From Nymphaea colorata (Eukaryota > Streptophyta > Magnoliopsida > Nymphaeales > Nymphaeaceae), in contig NC_045146.1 of NCBI RefSeq assembly GCF_008831285.2, positions 18,841,149-18,905,148 on the forward strand: DNA of 64,000 bases, given 5' to 3'. Positions within the stretch are counted from its first letter, which is position 1. Every line of letters begins with the position of its first letter. Positions 1 through 10,650 of this stretch are shown piece after piece. The translations under genes were made by a program, and so were the position numbers. The notes below the pieces were generated by a model, which worked only from the letters and a program-made list of their open reading frames with translations, made no database searches and was not told the origin of the DNA.

Positions 1-428
1 ATCCTTAATAGGCTTTTTTTTGTCATATATATATTGCAGCAAGATCACTCTCTCACCGTGAGATTCTCTCATGGTAGTATTAAGTTGGTTCCTTTGAAAG
101 GGACGTGGCCTTGGGGCCCATTTCAAAATTTGATACGTGGGTTCATATTTAAGAAAAACCGACATATGCATGCATTATGCATTAACCTATACATTGAAGC
201 GTACGTTTTCCTTAGCTGGACATCATTCCCAGCCGTAAGCAAATGAAAATAAACCCCCCCATGAACTGCTGGAATTAAAATAAATCAACAATAAGCTAAA
301 GTAGAAGAGAAGTGAGTTAAAATCACCTATCTTGCGGTCGATCTTGATGTTTGTCCTTCGTCTTCACTTGTTTTCTAAATCGAGCAATCCTAAACAAGAA
401 CCCAACCGTGGATTCAAGCTTACCAAAG
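1..428. other. intergenic, no gene seen
   Basis: AT-rich sequence with short open frames only. None shows a recognisable domain or splice structure. It lies downstream of the truncated sHSP copy on the minus strand. Confidence 0.5.
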
Positions 429-489
429 CTAGAATAAGAAATAGCTTGCTTGCTGGAATTTGGAATGGAGAATGAGAGAGCTATTCTCC

Positions 490-653
490 ACGAAAGGGGG
501 AATGCTACAGGATCTGAAGGGATCCACCGCTTCCGAAGGACCCATCATGTCCCATAGCCTACTATAGGGCAGCATGCCCCTCGCGGTCTCCGGCAGGAAC
601 GCCACCCCCACAAACAACGATGCCGTTACCAACAACAAGAAAGATGCCCTCAT
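490..653 (-). pseudogene. sHSP copy 1: 5' fragment of an ER-type small heat-shock protein gene
   Basis: The minus strand encodes a signal peptide beginning [14 protein letters not shown], followed by [10 protein letters not shown] and EAVDPF. This matches the start of the intact sHSP at 20235-21069. The ATG at 653 is the homologous start. A one-base loss after EAVDPF shifts the frame. Homology stops near position 490, so the rest of exon 1, the intron and the whole alpha-crystallin exon are missing. It is a truncated duplicate and cannot make a chaperone. Upstream homology (654 to about 1190) shows that it was copied as genomic DNA together with its promoter. Confidence 0.8.
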
Positions 654-1190
654 CTTCTTCCCTTCCTCCACGTCACGACCCACCCTCTGCCTTCCGCTGC
701 CAAGAAATCACAAGCGCTTAAAAGACACAGAGAGCATGGGACCTGATAGCTTTACCCAATAAGAGCTGAAGCACGACACTGATGCCTCTCCGAAACCTCA
801 ATTAAGGTACTTATAGAGGGAGATGCCGATGGAGATGGTGGGGTTTTAATTCTCTAGACTCGTCCAGTTGATCTCTGATTCCCTTCGCCTCTAACACAAA
901 ATCCAAACACCTTTTAAAGAAGAATGTCGAAGGAAGGCGATCGATCTAGAGCTTTCTGCTGGTCGATGGGCAAGAGACCCTCCCCATGACTTTGTTCTCT
1001 GAGCAACAGACAGACTCTATACAGTCCGGACCTGGTGTACAATGATCTGGAAATCAAATTTTGGGTCCCCTTTCAATATCCCATAGTTATAGAAAAACAT
1101 TTTTTTTTACGTTGAGAAGACTTGCTAAAACTTTTTTAAGGGGTAAAAGGAACATCTTTAAAATTGCATCTACAACTTTGTGCCCTGGCG
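654..1190 (-). promoter_or_regulatory. duplicated sHSP upstream region (copy 1)
   Basis: Reading the minus strand, this region aligns with the sequence upstream of the intact sHSP (about 19560-20234). Shared stretches include the TATA-like CTATAAGTACC near 808-818 and the segment ATTTGATTTCCAGATC near 1046-1061. It is now an orphan promoter driving only the broken fragment at 490-653. Activity is unknown. Confidence 0.55.
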
Positions 1191-1479
1191 ACAATAAGTA
1201 AAACGCACTCAAGTTTCTTATTTTTAATTTAAAAGTTCTGGTGACCCCTTTGGTGAACTTCTCTGTTACAAACTAAGCAGTAAAAGTAAGTTTTTGCTCC
1301 TAAAATATTGACAGGGTGAATAGTTTAAATTTCTCACAAGATTGTCCTATCATTGTCTCTTTTTCCTCGTCTGTCTAACTAATGGGCTTATAATGATTGA
1401 TGAAGCCAACATTGCTAACCAAAGTTGAAGTAGTGAAAAATATAAAATGGTAAGTCGGAAGGAACCCATGTGAGGAGAC

Positions 1480-2020
1480 AATGGTACTCTTGCCCGAGTT
1501 GGGATGCACAATGGGTAGAGTTACTCGATCTCAACTCGTGTAAACTCGACTTGGGACAAGCCGAGGTTGGGCTCGAGAGTACTCTTCGAAGAAGTAAACA
1601 TAAAGAATCAGCAAAATAGATCGAGCTACTCGTTCTCGGCTTGTCTAAACTTGATTCTGAGAATGAGTCAAGAGTGGGCTCGAGTAAACTCTTCTAAGAG
1701 GTAAACATAAAGATGCAGCAAAATGGATCGAGCTGCACAGTCTCAACTTGGCTAACTCGAAACACTTATAAGACAGAAAGCATAAGTTGCAGCAAAATGG
1801 ATCGAGCTACTCGTTCTCAACTTTGTCTAAACTTGACGGAGGTTGGGCTCCAATAAAACTCGACTCAAGAATGAGCTGAGGTTGGGCTTGAGTAAACACT
1901 TGTAAGAGGTAAACATAAAGATGCAGCAAAATGGATCGAGTTACTCAATCTCAACTTGTTGAAACTTGACCGAGAACAAGCAGAGGTTGGAGTGAAAAAA
2001 CTGTTCTAAAAAGTAAGCAC
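1480..2020. repeat. degenerate tandem repeat, unit roughly 75-130 bp
   Basis: The phrase GCAAAATGGATCGAGC recurs near 1612, 1718, 1795 and 1927. Each is followed by ACTCGTTCTCAACTTG-like sequence, then GAGGTTGGGCTCGAGTAAAC and AAGAGGTAAACATAAAG. Unit spacing is irregular and the copies have drifted. Related TCGAGC-rich fragments occur at 2200-2330 and 22100-22260, which suggests the interior of an old DNA transposon. Confidence 0.6.
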
Positions 2021-2381
2021 AAATGGTCTTCCACTCTATGATCCAAATAAGTATTGTTGTTCAAGTAAGGTACTGTTGTTGGTGTGGTCGGTTCTTTCTC
2101 TTTTATTTCTTTAAAGGAGGTTGCACTCTAAGCATTTCTATTCTTTTTTTTTTCTTTTTTCAAACAAAGTTACAAGAAAAAACAAAGTTACAAAGCTTGG
2201 CTAAACTCAGGCTTCGAGCTAAGAGCTCGTGCTAATTAGCTGAAGTGAGCTCGAGCTCTCCTAGATTGACTTAGATTAGTTTGCCTCTGAGTGTCTTTCC
2301 AGACTCAAGTTCGAGCCGGCCCAGCTAGGTCCAAAATTGGTTTGTGAACACAAGAGCTTGGAATTGTATAAGACCCTGCAA

Positions 2382-2876
2382 ATAAGGGTGTGAATGGACT
2401 GAATTTGAATCCGACATTTGATTGAAGTGGTTCAAAAAAGTGAGATGTAGGAAAAATATTAATATCCAGTGGATCTATTAAAAAATGACATTTGATTGGA
2501 TTCAGATTCAATAATTCTAAATAAAATATCTGATCGAATAATAGACATCAAGTTAACCAATTAAATTTTCTTATATCAGATACCTTTGCATTTTTAAAGT
2601 CTGTTCATAACATATTATTATACCATTCACATTCAGATACCTTTGCATTTTTAAAATCTGTTCATAACATATTATTATACCATTCAAATTCAGTTGTGAA
2701 TTTAAAAGTTGAATTTAGATTTCAGTTATGAATTTGAAAGTTGGATTCCGATATATCTGACAAACTTTTTTGTGTCCGCCATTCGAATCTAGATTCGAAC
2801 CCAAATATTTGAACATCCAATTAAATTGATTGAATATGAGAATATCCAATCTGAATCCAATTCATTGCCATCCTAA
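2382..2876. mobile_element. non-autonomous hAT-like element with 8-bp target duplication
   Basis: The 8-mer CCCTGCAA is found immediately on both sides (2374-2381 and 2877-2884). The ends are imperfect inverted repeats: AAGGGTGTGAATG at the left and, read inverted, TAGGATGGCAATG at the right. The inside is AT-rich with many short GATTC/GAATC motifs and no transposase frame. Eight-base duplications are typical of hAT elements. A related element lies at 56344-56759. Confidence 0.6.
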
Positions 2877-2889
2877 CCCTGCAATTAAT

Positions 2890-3390
2890 ACCATATATTC
2901 TCTCCAAAATCTACATTATTGCTCTATGGGCATGTTGATGCTGTGTAAGCACAGATGCCCGACTCTACCTCGGCAAACACCTTCAGGCAACAGTTCGTTC
3001 GTATACTTTATTAGCTTGCCTTTATATTCATCATTTCCTTACTTTTTTTTTCCCGGTCAAACAAAATAAGAGATTAATTCGGGCAAAATAATAAATGATG
3101 CTGTCACTACTAGCTGAACATTTTTTAGACAATCAATTTCAAAACCACATAAAATTTGATTTTATATACGAAAACAAGTTTTTCTAGGCTAAGTCTTGTG
3201 TTTCCCAAAAGAAGATCAGATACGTGATGAATAGTTATCCAGCAAAACCAAGAACCTTTTTATGTACCCTTTGCACCAAAGTAGTTCCATTACATGAAAC
3301 ATTCGGCGTCACATACACTACAACCGAACTAACTAAGGACGAACAGAACGGTAGATGGGACTCTAGGAAGCCGCAGCAGAGCAACTTCTG
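2890..3390. other. intergenic, no gene seen
   Basis: AT-rich region downstream of sHSP copy 2 (minus strand). It would contain that gene's 3' untranslated sequence. No other gene or repeat was recognised. Confidence 0.4.
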
Positions 3391-3399
3391 CTATCGGTT

Positions 3400-4169
3400 T
3401 CATTTCAGCTCGGCCTTGGAGGCGCTGATGTCGCCTGCAGACCGATTTTCCACGATGTCGATGACCTTCGGCTGCCTACCCTTCCCTTCCGCCAGCTTGG
3501 GGATGGTTACCTTTAGAACACCATTCTCCAGGTGCGCCTTGACGGCATCCAAGTTCGCATTGAAGGGCAGCTGGAACTGCCGCCAGAACTTGCCGACGGG
3601 CCTCTCCTCCCGGTGCCACTTGTCACCTTCCGCCTCCTTCTCCTCCTCTCCCCGCTGATCCTCAGTACCCTTCCCTCCTCTACCTCAATCTTTATGTCCT
3701 TCTTCTTCACCCCTGCAATTGCATTCCCGAATATATCTATCCTTCAGCACTACTATTGGAGAATCATTCATGCCAATTCAAAAAACCAAGAGAACGAGAG
3801 AGATAAAGCACCAATCTCCTATTTGTCCATCTTTTGGACTTCAATTGTTCAAATGAGGGATAACAACTGCAAAACAACAAAAGAACAAGGGCGAAGAAGA
3901 TGATACATACCAGGAACGTCCAGGGTTATGAGATGAGCATGAGACGTCTCCTTCCAATCGGCGCGAGCAACGGTAAAGGTCGTATCCAGAGACTTGGGAA
4001 TTGTAATAGGGGAATGCTCCAGAATCTTGAAGGGATCCACGGCTTCCCGAGGAATCATCGTGTCCCACAGCCTACTGTAGGGAAGCAGGGCACTTGCCGT
4101 CTGCGGCAGCAACGCCACCCCTACCACCAACGACGCCATTAACAACACCAAGAAGGATGCCCTCTTCAT
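3400..4169 (-). pseudogene. sHSP copy 2: ER-type small heat-shock protein with a frameshifting deletion
   Basis: Two exons are clear on the minus strand. Exon 1 (4169-3911) has a signal peptide and the DWKET and TLDVPG motifs and ends at a GT donor. Exon 2 (3712-3400) follows an AG acceptor. Compared with the intact gene at 20.2 kb, ten bases are missing in the purine-rich segment encoding [13 protein letters not shown] (around 3645-3655). The frame then runs to an arginine-rich tail and a premature stop near 3513. Beyond the deletion the old frame is otherwise open: [17 protein letters not shown] and a terminus KAELK. An upstream in-frame ATG at 4187 is also possible. It is a recent pseudogene, unless the deletion is a sequencing error. 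Confidence 0.8.
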
Positions 4170-4625
4170 CTTCCCGTCACCACCCATCTTCTGCTGCCAA
4201 GCAATCAGAAGCACCTAAGAGACACAGCGAAAACGAGACCTGATAGTTTAACTTGTCCAATACATGCAGAAACACGAAACTGATGCCCCCCCCAGAAGCT
4301 CGGTCAGGTATTTATAGGGGAAGATGGAGATGGTGGGGGTTCATCTGTCTAGACTCGTCCAGGGGAATCCCTGATTCCTTTGGTGGCGACCAACAGAAAC
4401 CAGAAACCAGATTTCCAGTGTCGGTACTGGAAAAGACTCTCCCCATTATGTGTTGTCTGAGTAACCGCCACACTCTACAGAGTCCGGATCTGATTCTGGT
4501 AGGACGCAGACCTCGGCGCTTGGCCGGGGTGGCTCGTCGGCTGTCAGCATCGACGGCCTCGTCTCGACAGGCTCCTAGGCTGGCACGTAACAGATTCAGA
4601 GCAATGTGGAAATCAAATTTCTTGG
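4170..4625 (-). promoter_or_regulatory. upstream region of sHSP copy 2, with a GC-rich insertion
   Basis: On the minus strand a good TATA box, CCTATAAATACC, lies near 4309-4320. The region aligns with the upstream DNA of the other sHSP copies, except that roughly 100 bases of GC-rich sequence (about 4496-4603) interrupt it. I did not find a perfect heat-shock element. Confidence 0.5.
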
Positions 4626-4639
4626 TATTAGTCGCCTAC

Positions 4640-5661
4640 ATTCTCTAAAATTAAGAAAGCATCGAGAAATCAACATCAAATCCTATTGTATTATTTTGGT
4701 ATGTCAACAAAACTTGAAAAAATTCTTCAAAGGATTTATAAAAACAAACAATTTGGCGGTTTAGAATGTCTAGAATTTTATATTATAATCAATTGTACAA
4801 TTAAATTAAATATCCCTATCGCCTCCAGCATATGGCATTGATTTACTGCTTCCTTTTTTAACTTTTATGCTATTTGCATATTTGTTTCGTCTCATTGCCG
4901 CTAATAAATTCATGCATTTTGCTTGGTTAAAAACCCACTTAATTTTTTTTATTATTGATCAAAAATTCAAAAATTCCAGGAGAGTCTTAGGTGATGTTTG
5001 ATAACCAAACGAGTGGTTAAAGATTTTTTTTTTTTTGGACATTAGACATAAAACTATATGACATGTAAAGATTATCCTATCATTAGTATCATCCTTTCTA
5101 TTATGACATGAATAATCGATAGACGTCTGGTGAAGCCCAAAATTTCAAAAATATAGCAGAACTCGACTTGATGTCACATCGAAAATAAAACAAAATATAT
5201 GAAATCCACGTATCACAATCAACATAAAGGGATAAAATATATTCAGAAAAGATCTTAATATTTTTGGCTCATTAGTTTATTTTGTTTTAAAAGAAAAGCC
5301 AAAATTATACCGATGAAAAAAGTGTGTTAGAGTTGTGAAACAACTGATTTAATATCAATCATGTTTTAGTTTAAGTTATTAAACAATTGATCTTTCTATT
5401 ATCAAAATTTTGATGTTATAAGAGATGTTCACTATTTTATTATTAAAAAACATTATTTAACTAAAAAAAACAACTAACTTAATATATGTCACTCGTCAAA
5501 TTGCTCTTAAGATCATATGTATAATGTTAAATTATAAAAAGTTATTTTAATGATTAATTTTATAGCTCTTGTTTTTGTCTCTTACCCAAGTTGTCTGGTT
5601 TTTACCAACTTTCATATTGATTCACTAACTTAATGTTCTCCACAAATTCCATTTTTCTCAA

Positions 5662-5693
<32 letters not shown>

Positions 5694-7357
5694 TAGTACC
5701 TCCTGGTTCCTAAGCAAATTTAGTGCTTGTTTTTTTGTTTCATAAATCCAATCGTATTGATGGAAGCACAAACGTTAGCACTTATATGACTCGAGAGAAA
5801 GTGATGCAAGTGGGATGCATACACTAAATTTTATAATAAAATTTAACTGTCTCAGCCTTTTCGGATCATAAAATCTAATTTTCACGAGAATAAATCTTGA
5901 AAGATATTACATCTATTCCTATATTTTCATATATTTTGCATCAATTTGTATGATCGAGTTTACAAGAAAAACAACTTAAAAGATTTTTGGCATCCATGGA
6001 AGGCATATAAAGTATCCTAGAGAGCAATGCTGTCATCCACTTTTAACCCCAAGACAACAAATGCTTTTAACGTGATAATTTGTGAATTGTATGATTGATC
6101 AAGTTGGCTCACAGTGTTCCTCATAATCTTCATATTTAATTTGCTGGTCCTTATATAACTGGAACCCTATATACCGCCTTGTATTTTTTAGAACAACTGC
6201 ATATCTGTCTTTTTATTTATGCGTTTTAATTTTTTTTATTATTTTACCTTTATTTTTAAATATGTGTAATTTTTTATGTGTACATGGGCCAAAAACCATT
6301 GTTACAAATATCATTCACAGAAAAATTTCAGCGAGGGTTTTCTCGAGTCTTTTCTAGCAAATGTCGACAATTTTTTTAAAAAATTAAAAATTAAGAAAAA
6401 TATGAAAACTTAAAAAAAACAATCTCAGGGGAAAGTCGCAATAAAATTTCTCATGACATATTTGAAGTTCTCGTGATATATGTGACATTAGTGCACAAGC
6501 TGAACCTTCATCATTTTTCAGTTTTACGGGAGAACACAAAATAAGCCAAATTCGCCGGTAAATGGCGTTGTCTTGATCGGCTTGAGATGGGTACAAGCCA
6601 AGTTCAGACAACTCAAAAAAGGTCGATGAACCGGAGTTGGCTCATTTCCCATGCTTAATAACTGCGTCTGGGCTCATAATTAGTCACCTTTGTCCATATA
6701 TATCATTAATTGCTCATCACTTTGTCTGTTCCTGATGGCTAGCTGGCTTTGACTGAATACTTTTCCAGTACTAAGAGCAGACAACAAGTGAACATTGATA
6801 ATTGAGATGTTGATTGATAGATACAGCAGAAAAGGTACATTACAAAGATTTTGAGAATTATGGAGGAAATCTCAATGCTCAAGTGACTGCAATTTTACAG
6901 TCCAGAAAGTTGACACGGGGAAATTGGAAGCAGGAACAGTCCGACCGTTGTGCTATCCCCTAGGAGATAAGTTTTTAAGGACTATCATTAAGTGATTTAG
7001 TTTGCATGAGTGCTAAAACTCAAACCCAAAAAACTAATGAAACACGATGATAAGATAGTTTTGGTTTACCATTAAGTTGGTATTTGTTTCAAAATCCGAC
7101 TTGTCCGCTACTAAAACTGTCAAAATTTTGGGAAGGATCCCCTTTATCTTTAAGTCGCTCCTTAAGTCCATAGCAATCCCACATTTCATAATAATGTTGT
7201 GTTGCGGACCATATATCATTGGATATATTCACGTTCATAACCCATGTAGATAAGACTGCCATTCACATTATTGAACGTTTAATCTTTAAGCATGAGTCCT
7301 TATTCATGTCAACATAAATGACAACAAACTCTTTCAAGACATGCAAAAAACTTTTGT

Positions 7358-7365
<8 letters not shown>
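4640..7365. other. AT-rich intergenic DNA
   Basis: No gene recognised. It includes a TC microsatellite at about 5666-5694 and several poly-T runs. Short open frames here have no domain signature. Confidence 0.5.

Positions 7366-7435
<70 letters not shown>
7366..7435. repeat. (TA)n microsatellite
   Basis: About 70 bases of uninterrupted alternating TA. Confidence 0.95.
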
Positions 7436-7437
<2 letters not shown>

Positions 7438-8133
7438 AAAATGAAATATTTGACTATGTTTTAATTTAGAACATATGATCATTAGTTAGAATTTGAGTTG
7501 TGGGGTCGGTGCACGGAACATGCATACTCCAAAAAAAAAAAAAAAGAGATATTTCTGAAATTATAGAAAAAAATGTCCTTTTGGGTGTTAGTTTGTTTTC
7601 AAATTACAAATTTTGAGTGTTCACATGCAACTTAGAGAACTCCTCAAATTAGAGAACCAACAACACCAAACAGAAGAAAATGCATAACAATACAATGGTG
7701 CAATCCAAATTAATGAATTGGTAGAAAGAATCGTGCATTAAATTAACTTCATCAAACGACTCTGGAAGCAAAAAAAGGATACCCAGTATTTGCAGTTGCA
7801 TGTGAACAGGTGCTACTGGGTTAGCCTGGGAGATATGTGACAAAATAACTTCCTCTCCTTCTTACGTGAATGCAACTTTCATGTACTTCCTTCTTCGTGC
7901 ATGGGCAGGACAGCATTGTGATTTGTCATCACAACTTCGGCAAAAGGGGATCTAAGGCCTGAAACATGATAAATTGGTAAAGCTTCAACTGAACATAACG
8001 ACTGCACACATATAACTCGACCAAGCTTATTTAATTGCCGAAATAACTTTTTTTTCCCAGTCTTTCAGAGAATCTCTGTCCATTGCAGGATGCTTCGGTT
8101 CCTCTGGAGCTTGTTGTGTAGCACCTGTTCTTA

Positions 8134-8375
8134 CTATGAAAAGCACTGGTAGAAGCACCCAAAAAATCGGGAGGACTTCTCTGGCTTCATCACAGTAATG
8201 TCATTCTCTTGTAATTTATCCATCAAGTGGCGTGTACCGAGGGAATCAGTTGCCACATAACTGCTCCCTCCAAGTAGAATGGTGGATGGTAGCGTGGTCT
8301 CCAAAGGAGTAAGAGATGTGTAGAAGAAAGATAGCATCTCAATGACTTGCTGAAACCCTGGGCGACTGTGAACAA
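8134..8375 (-). pseudogene. receptor-kinase-like C-terminal fragment in left palindrome arm
   Basis: The minus-strand frame reads SRPGFQQVIEMLSFFYTSLT and continues for about 70 residues to a TAG at 8134. R-P-x-F-x-x-V-I-E-M-L resembles kinase subdomain XI, the last conserved motif of plant receptor-like and Raf-like kinases. No other kinase motif is present. The assignment rests on this single motif and is tentative. Confidence 0.35.
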
Positions 8376-8489
8376 TATGAGTTTAAGACAAGCACCAACA
8401 ACAGTGTTCACATCTTCAGCATAAGTCTATATATTGTGCTGAATGTGCTGAAGATGTGAACAGTGTTGTTGGTGCTTGTTTTAAACTTG

Positions 8490-8733
8490 TGTTGTTCACA
8501 GTCACCACGGGTTTCAGCAAGCCATTGAGATGCTATCTGTCTTCCACACATCTCTTACTCCTTTGGAGACCACGCCACCACCCACCAATGTACTTGGAGG
8601 GAGCAGTTATGTGGCAACTGATTCCCCCTGTACACGCCACTTGATGGGTAAATCACAAGAGAATGACATTACTTTGATGAAGCCAGAGAAGTCGTCCCGA
8701 TTTTTTGGGTGCTTCTACGAGTGCTTTTCATAG
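8490..8733 (+). pseudogene. mirror copy of the kinase-like fragment in right palindrome arm
   Basis: The plus strand encodes the same tail as 8134-8375, ending at the equivalent TAG (8731-8733). The motif is altered here: the R-P pair before GFQQ has become H-H and V-I-E-M-L has become A-I-E-M-L. That supports decay rather than selection. Confidence 0.35.
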
Positions 8734-9117
8734 CAAGCACTGGTCTTTAGGAAGATTCCGAAGAACTTCTGCTTCAGTCAGTTCTTTGCCTGGATGAACA
8801 CATTGAAAGATCGGGAGAGAAAAGTTATTTGGGCAATTAAATAAGCTTGGTCGAGTTATATGAGTGCAGTCGTTATGTTCAGTTGAAGCTTTACCACTCT
8901 ATCATGTTTCAGGCTTTGCATCCGCTTTTGCCGAAGTTGTGATGACAAGTCACAATGCTATCCTGCCTATGCACGAAGAAGGGAGTACATGAAAGTTGCA
9001 CAGGTTTAAAAGGAGTGGAAGTTATTTTGTCACATATCTCCCACTCAGTAGCACCTGTCCACATGCAACTGCAAATATTGTGAAGGAACCCTACATTTAC
9101 TAGGAACCTGCTCTATG

Positions 9118-9262
9118 CTGGAGTTGTGATGACAAGTCACAATGCTGTCCTGCCCATACACGAAGAAGGGAGTACATGAAAGTTGCATTGGCTTAAAAGG
9201 AGAGGAAGTTATTTTCACATATCTCCCACCCAGTAGCACCCTGTCCACATGCAACTGCAAAT
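9118..9262. repeat. third partial copy of the palindrome's outer arm
   Basis: Sequence from GTTGTGATGACAAGTCACAA to CCACATGCAACTGCAAATGC repeats 8935-9077 in direct orientation with a few differences. A further short internal duplication (CTGCAAATGCTTTGAAGGAA twice) follows at 9253-9300. Confidence 0.8.
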
Positions 9263-9345
9263 GCTTTGAAGGAACTGCATCTGCAAATGCTTTGAAGGAA
9301 CCCTATATTTACTAGGAACCTGCTCCATGCTGGCTGCTGGATGAA

Positions 9346-10129
9346 TAAAGAAATGGTTGGTAGAAGAAGTCTAAGGTTTCCTTTTTCCCTCTTCTATTGG
9401 GGTGAGGACATTGGACTCCCTCAAGCCCGGTATTTATAGTCTTAAGCTATTATGACTAAATTAATAAGTGGAGATGCCTTCGACGTTTTTAGTGTTAACT
9501 TGCCAATTTGCAGGTTAGATTTAGATGAAAATAACAAATATGGATGTGGTTTAGACCATAGTCATAAAAATTTTGTGTGTGTGTGTGTTATTTTTAAATA
9601 TGCATAAAACACAAAAAATAAGTCAGTGACTATAAACTTTAAAAACCCACCATTTTTGGAAAAAAATTAAAATGAAAAAGATGTGTTTAATGTGGTTTTT
9701 CATCTACTTTAATGACATATGGTTGTTTTCAATTTTTTTTATTTTTATTTATTGCTGATTCATTCAGTTTTTGATGTTGGGATTATTAGTTTCTTACATA
9801 TTTGAATTTTCCCTAATTTTTATGTTGTGAACTAGCTTCTGATTTTTGTGCATTTTTTTTTTAAGGAATCGATTTTTATCCTAGATAAATTTCCTGAGAC
9901 AACAACAAAATCCCAGTAGGGACACTCACTAAACGTCGGTGGCCATACATGAGTCTCTCTCTCTCTCTTGGCCATTGTCCATTGACATTTTTTATGTAAA
10001 GTGGTTGCGCGATAGCAGTCCCATTCTTCCCTTATTTTGTTATTTTTCCTCATTGTTTGGCGAACACACTGCTAATAGGGAACCCTTTTGAATGCTTTTC
10101 CCACTCTAAGTGCTAGTGGATGGTACTTT
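9346..10129 (-). repeat. inverted copy of the RING-gene promoter region
   Basis: This segment is the reverse complement of about 12013-12815, the DNA just upstream of the intact RING-H2 gene. Shared features include the TATA-containing GACTATAAATACCGGG (seen here inverted at about 9430-9445), the AC/GT microsatellite, and CGATTTTTATCCTAGATAAA. It ends exactly where a direct promoter copy starts, making a head-to-head arrangement with the pseudogene at 10327. Confidence 0.85.
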
Positions 10130-10326
10130 TCCTACTAAATCTGACGTGCAAATTGGCAAGTTAATAATAAAAATGTCAAAGGAATCTCCATTTATTAATT
10201 TATTTATAATCACTTAAGACTATAAATACCGGCTTGAAGGAGTCCAATGTTCTCACCCCAATAGAAGAAGAAAAAAGGAAACCTTAGACTTCTTCTACAA
10301 ACCATTTCTTTCTTCCAAAGAGAGAG
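10130..10326 (+). promoter_or_regulatory. promoter copy in front of the truncated RING-gene duplicate
   Basis: It closely matches 12630-12829. A TATA box (TATAAATA) lies at about 10223-10230, roughly 100 bases before the ATG at 10327, and the leader with AGACTTCTTCT is retained. The promoter looks intact although the gene behind it is not. Confidence 0.65.
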
Positions 10327-10650
10327 ATGGAGATTGACATCAAAGTGAGGGGCTTCATTGCAAAAATGAAGCACACCGAAACTATTCACCCAGCAGATGG
10401 GTTCCTAGTAAATATAGAGTTATTCCTGAAGGATAAGTTGATCGTAATTGGGGAAGATGGTGAGGTGACAAAGAGCCAACTTCTGTTATGAGCAGAAGAT
10501 CATCACCAGGTATGCTATGCAAATTTGTGATGTTAGTTATGCGGAGCAACCGGCCTACAATATCCTCCACGTTGACATGGATATGGATCCCAAGGCTGTA
10601 GAGAAGGCGAAAGCTGAGATTGCTAGAACCATTATGAGCAAGATGGAACT
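10327..10650 (+). pseudogene. truncated, frameshifted duplicate of the RING-H2 gene
   Basis: It begins MEIDIKVRGFIAKMK and follows the N-terminal half of the intact gene at 12830. A one-base insertion in the segment encoding SQCCYEQ brings a TGA at once (about 10488-10490). Downstream, in another frame, DVSYAEQPAYN and DMDMDPKAVEKAKAE are still legible. Homology ends after KME near 10650, before the RING domain, so no E3 function is possible. The join reads GGTAAGTG, a plausible splice donor, but I see no matching downstream exon. Confidence 0.8.

Larger units (their letters stand above)
7787..9077. repeat. large palindrome with roughly 625-bp arms
   Basis: Left arm 7787-8412 and right arm 8450-9077 are inverted copies separated by about 37 bases. 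Near the centre AACACTGTTCACATCTTCAGCA-like sequence meets its own complement. Each arm carries the same short coding relic, read outwards from the centre. A transcript across the centre would fold into a very long hairpin. Part of the outer arm occurs a third time at 9118-9262. The arms have diverged by scattered substitutions and small indels, so this is not a trivial assembly mirror. Confidence 0.85.

Noticed and set aside
3224-3903. Long plus-strand open frames over sHSP copy 2
   Set aside because: They are antisense to the conserved alpha-crystallin exon and their residues show no domain.
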